From Actinomycetes bacterium (GTDB taxonomy: Bacteria; Actinomycetota; Thermoleophilia; Solirubrobacterales; 70-9): 15,257 nucleotides of DNA. The stretch covers positions 1 to 15,257 of the forward strand of contig JAEYSQ010000050.1 of the NCBI GenBank assembly GCA_023434465.1, in the 5' to 3' direction. Below are positions 13,568-15,257 of the stretch, piece after piece. Under the pieces are notes generated by a model. It did not search any database. It was not told where the DNA came from and saw only the letters and a list, made by a program, of their open reading frames with translations. Numbering within the stretch: the stretch's first letter is position 1; the number at the start of each line of letters is the position of its first letter. The position numbers and the translations under genes are program-made.

Positions 13568-14407
13568 GTGGAAGCAGCAATGGAGAACAAGCCGACCGTC
13601 GCCCTGATCACCGGTGCCTCGAGCGGGATCGGTGAAGCCGTCGCCTGGCGACTGGCCAGAAAGCCCGGTACCAGACTGATCCTGGTCGCCCGCCGCGAGG
13701 ACCGCCTCCGTGAACTGGCCCGCCGACTGCCCTGCGAGACAACCTGGATCTCAGCCGACCTGACCGAGTCCGACGCGCCGGGCCGGTTGCTCGCCCACGT
13801 CCAGGAACATCACCCGCCGATCAACCTTCTGGTCAACAACGCCGGGGCCGCCTGGCGCGCAACCTTCGCCGAGGGTGGCTACGAGAACGTGCGCCGGACC
13901 ATGGAGCTCAACTTCGACGCAGTTTTGCGGATCACCGAGACCTTCCTGCCGATGCTTCGGTCGACCGCCCCCAGCTCGATCGTCAACATCGCCTCGACCG
14001 CAGGCCGGATCTCACGGCCCGGGGCCGGCGCCTACTCGGCGTCGAAGTACGCACTGATCGGCTGGAGCGATTCGCTTTACCTGGAGGAGGCGCCGAACGG
14101 TGTCCACGTCGGCCTGATCCTGCCCGGGTTCATCAAGACCGAGGGTTTCCCGGCCGACGAGCTGACTTCGAAACTGGTCACCCGGTGGATGGTGTCGGAT
14201 GCGCGCAAGGCGGCCGAAGCGGTCTACGAGGCCGCGGTACTCGGCCGCCCCGAGCGGTACGTGCCTCGTCCTTACGGGTTGATCGCGGTGCTGAAAGTCG
14301 TCGCCCCCGGCCTCGTCCGCAAGGTCATGCGCGGTGGGGCCGGCGAGATGGCGACCACAAAGACCGGCGCGGACGCCGCCGAAGAGACCAGCAAAACCAG
14401 AACCTGA
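13568..14407 (+). CDS. Classical short-chain dehydrogenase/reductase (SDR)
   Basis: The 279-residue NAD(P)-dependent oxidoreductase has the full classical SDR set: cofactor-binding TGASSGIG (15-22), AARRED-like VARRED (40-45) after the second strand, DLTES (64-68), NNAG (90-93), the catalytic Ser143 in NIASTAG, and YSASK with Tyr156 and Lys160. The Arg residues after the second strand suggest a preference for NADP. The PGFIKTEGF segment (186-194) is the usual post-catalytic loop. The C-terminal 20 residues are polar and probably disordered. It resembles the DltE/YqjQ-type general SDRs, whose substrates vary, so none can be named. The start is GTG at 13568, supported by the -10 spacing. The stop lies 12 bp from the convergent encapsulin stop, with no clear terminator between. 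Confidence 0.93.
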   Translation: MEAAMENKPTVALITGASSGIGEAVAWRLARKPGTRLILVARREDRLRELARRLPCETTWISADLTESDAPGRLLAHVQEHHPPINLLVNNAGAAWRATFAEGGYENVRRTMELNFDAVLRITETFLPMLRSTAPSSIVNIASTAGRISRPGAGAYSASKYALIGWSDSLYLEEAPNGVHVGLILPGFIKTEGFPADELTSKLVTRWMVSDARKAAEAVYEAAVLGRPERYVPRPYGLIAVLKVVAPGLVRKVMRGGAGEMATTKTGADAAEETSKTRT

Positions 14408-14419
14408 TCCGACGGATTC

Positions 14420-15238
14420 CTACTTCGGCAGAGCTACCGCAGCCTCCGGAGTGGCCACCCTGAAGGTGAAGCTCTCTTCGATGTAGAGGTTGACCTGATC
14501 GGCGTCGTGGCTGTCGTAGCCGACCGAGAGATCCTGGCCCGACTCGAAGAGGAAGTCGCCGCCGCGCATGCTGGCCACCACGACCCCATCCAGGCCAGGG
14601 GCCCAGACCAGGGGGCCGTCACCGGCCTCCTGCAGGATCTTGCGGATGTGCGAGAGCAGCGGGTAGCCGCCGCGCTCGGCGCTTTCGACCACTCCGGTGT
14701 AACACTCGGGGCTGAGGGCGACGCCGTACGGGCCTTCGATTCCGGCCGAAAGGATCGTCTCGATCGCCTTCGCGATGTGTTCCGGGTAATCGTTGAAGCC
14801 GTTGTTTCCGAGCGGGACCGGTGCGTGACTCGAGGCCTGCGCGATGCCCTCCATGCCGGCCTCCTCGAGCCCGTGGAAGATGGCCGCGTTTTCGGAGATC
14901 GCGATCTGCCGGGCGGCCGCGTTCAGCGAGTCGAAGTCGGTGTCGACCGCGCCGCGGTCGAGCGCCTCCAGTTCGGAGCGGCTGATCGTGAACGGAGCGC
15001 GGAGTTCGACCACCGGCAGGACGCATCGGGTACGCAGGTTGACGCCCGGCGCCGGGCCGCTCTTTTTCGCGGTGACCCGTCCCAGGTCGGTCGCCGAGTG
15101 CCCCCAACCGAGGGGGCCGTCGAAGTCGACCAGGCGGCGTCCGCCAAGGGCCGGGACCAGACCGTCGCAGGCTTCTTCGTCGATCTGCTTCCAGGCTTCA
15201 TCGGTGATCGGGGCGTGACCCCGCAGAAGGTGATTCAA
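14420..15238 (-). CDS. Family 1 encapsulin shell protein
   Basis: This 272-residue protein is a family 1 encapsulin, an HK97-fold shell protein that assembles into a closed nanocompartment around a cargo enzyme. The N-terminus MNHLLRGHAPITDEAWKQI matches the family, as do GRRLVDFDGPLGW (33-45), TISRSELEALDRG (84-96), AAARQIAISENAAIFHG (107-123), GPYGVALSPECYTGV (169-183) and the C-terminal ESFTFRVATPEAAVAL (255-270). Length is close to the usual 265 or so residues for 60-subunit shells. The start is TTG at 15238, confirmed by AAAGGAG 7 nt upstream and by the family N-terminus. In known systems the cargo (dye-decolourising peroxidase, ferritin-like protein or similar) is usually encoded just upstream, which here means past the right edge. 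No protein in the window carries a recognisable cargo-loading tail. Confidence 0.95.
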   Translation of the reverse strand: MNHLLRGHAPITDEAWKQIDEEACDGLVPALGGRRLVDFDGPLGWGHSATDLGRVTAKKSGPAPGVNLRTRCVLPVVELRAPFTISRSELEALDRGAVDTDFDSLNAAARQIAISENAAIFHGLEEAGMEGIAQASSHAPVPLGNNGFNDYPEHIAKAIETILSAGIEGPYGVALSPECYTGVVESAERGGYPLLSHIRKILQEAGDGPLVWAPGLDGVVVASMRGGDFLFESGQDLSVGYDSHDADQVNLYIEESFTFRVATPEAAVALPK

Positions 15239-15245
15239 AGTCCCG

Positions 15246-15252
15246 CTCCTTT
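15246..15252 (-). promoter_or_regulatory. Strong ribosome binding site of the encapsulin gene
   Basis: On the minus strand AAAGGAG is followed by 7 nt and then the TTG start at 15238. This near-ideal Shine-Dalgarno sequence settles the unusual start codon. It also shows that the gene is translated from a leadered, probably polycistronic mRNA that enters from beyond the window. Confidence 0.75.
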
Positions 15253-15257
15253 CAGGC

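Overview
The window is about 15 kb of GC-rich chromosomal DNA, densely packed with genes. Nearly every codon of the real genes ends in G or C, the intergenic gaps are short (12-126 bp), several starts are GTG or TTG, and at least four genes seem to be leaderless, with a TANNNT -10 hexamer only 6-7 nt before the start codon. Together with the gene set (a DUF6636-type lipoprotein, an NfeD/slipin pair, a bacterial eRF1-like factor, a family 1 encapsulin), this suggests an actinobacterium. My guess is the Thermoleophilia/Solirubrobacterales, but that lineage is inferred and not proven. No insertion sequence, prophage gene, CRISPR array or rRNA is visible, and no stretch above 300 bases lacks a gene.

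Left part (1-3329). The last 30 codons of a plus-strand gene run in from the left edge and stop at 94. The short convergent gap after it holds several perfect inverted repeats. Two minus-strand genes follow: a 910-residue SF2 DEAH helicase with a long acidic insert, and overlapping its 3' end by 38 bp a small cysteine-rich lipoprotein. They probably share one transcript.

Middle part (3410-8624), all on the plus strand. It holds a TlpA/ResA-like thioredoxin lipoprotein, an NfeD membrane protein with a slipin/SPFH protein 2 bp behind it, a GalT-like nucleotidyltransferase 8 bp further on, an acidic protein of unknown function, and a bacterial archaeo-eukaryotic release-factor-like protein (baeRF/Vms1 type). 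In the last, the GGQ-loop position reads GGH. A strong 11-bp hairpin separates the GalT-like gene from the unknown gene.

Right part (8657-15257). A convergent hairpin separates the release-factor gene from a very large secreted protein on the minus strand (887 aa, beta-rich with an FN3-like region). Its upstream region is shared with a tRNA-Arg(CCU) gene on the plus strand. Next come a SnoaL-like NTF2-fold protein, a PLP class III aminotransferase with a TATDAN motif where GTEA is usual, a 126-bp gap full of inverted repeats, and a classical SDR oxidoreductase. The window ends in a complete minus-strand family 1 encapsulin shell gene with a TTG start behind a strong ribosome binding site. Its cargo gene would lie past the right edge.

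The clearest functional units are the helicase/lipoprotein pair, the NfeD/slipin membrane module (perhaps with the GalT-like gene), and the encapsulin operon cut by the window edge. The other genes look like independent housekeeping or accessory genes. The best candidates for something unusual are the GGH release-factor homolog, the helicase insert, the encapsulin locus with unseen cargo, and the folded-looking intergenic region at 13450-13550.
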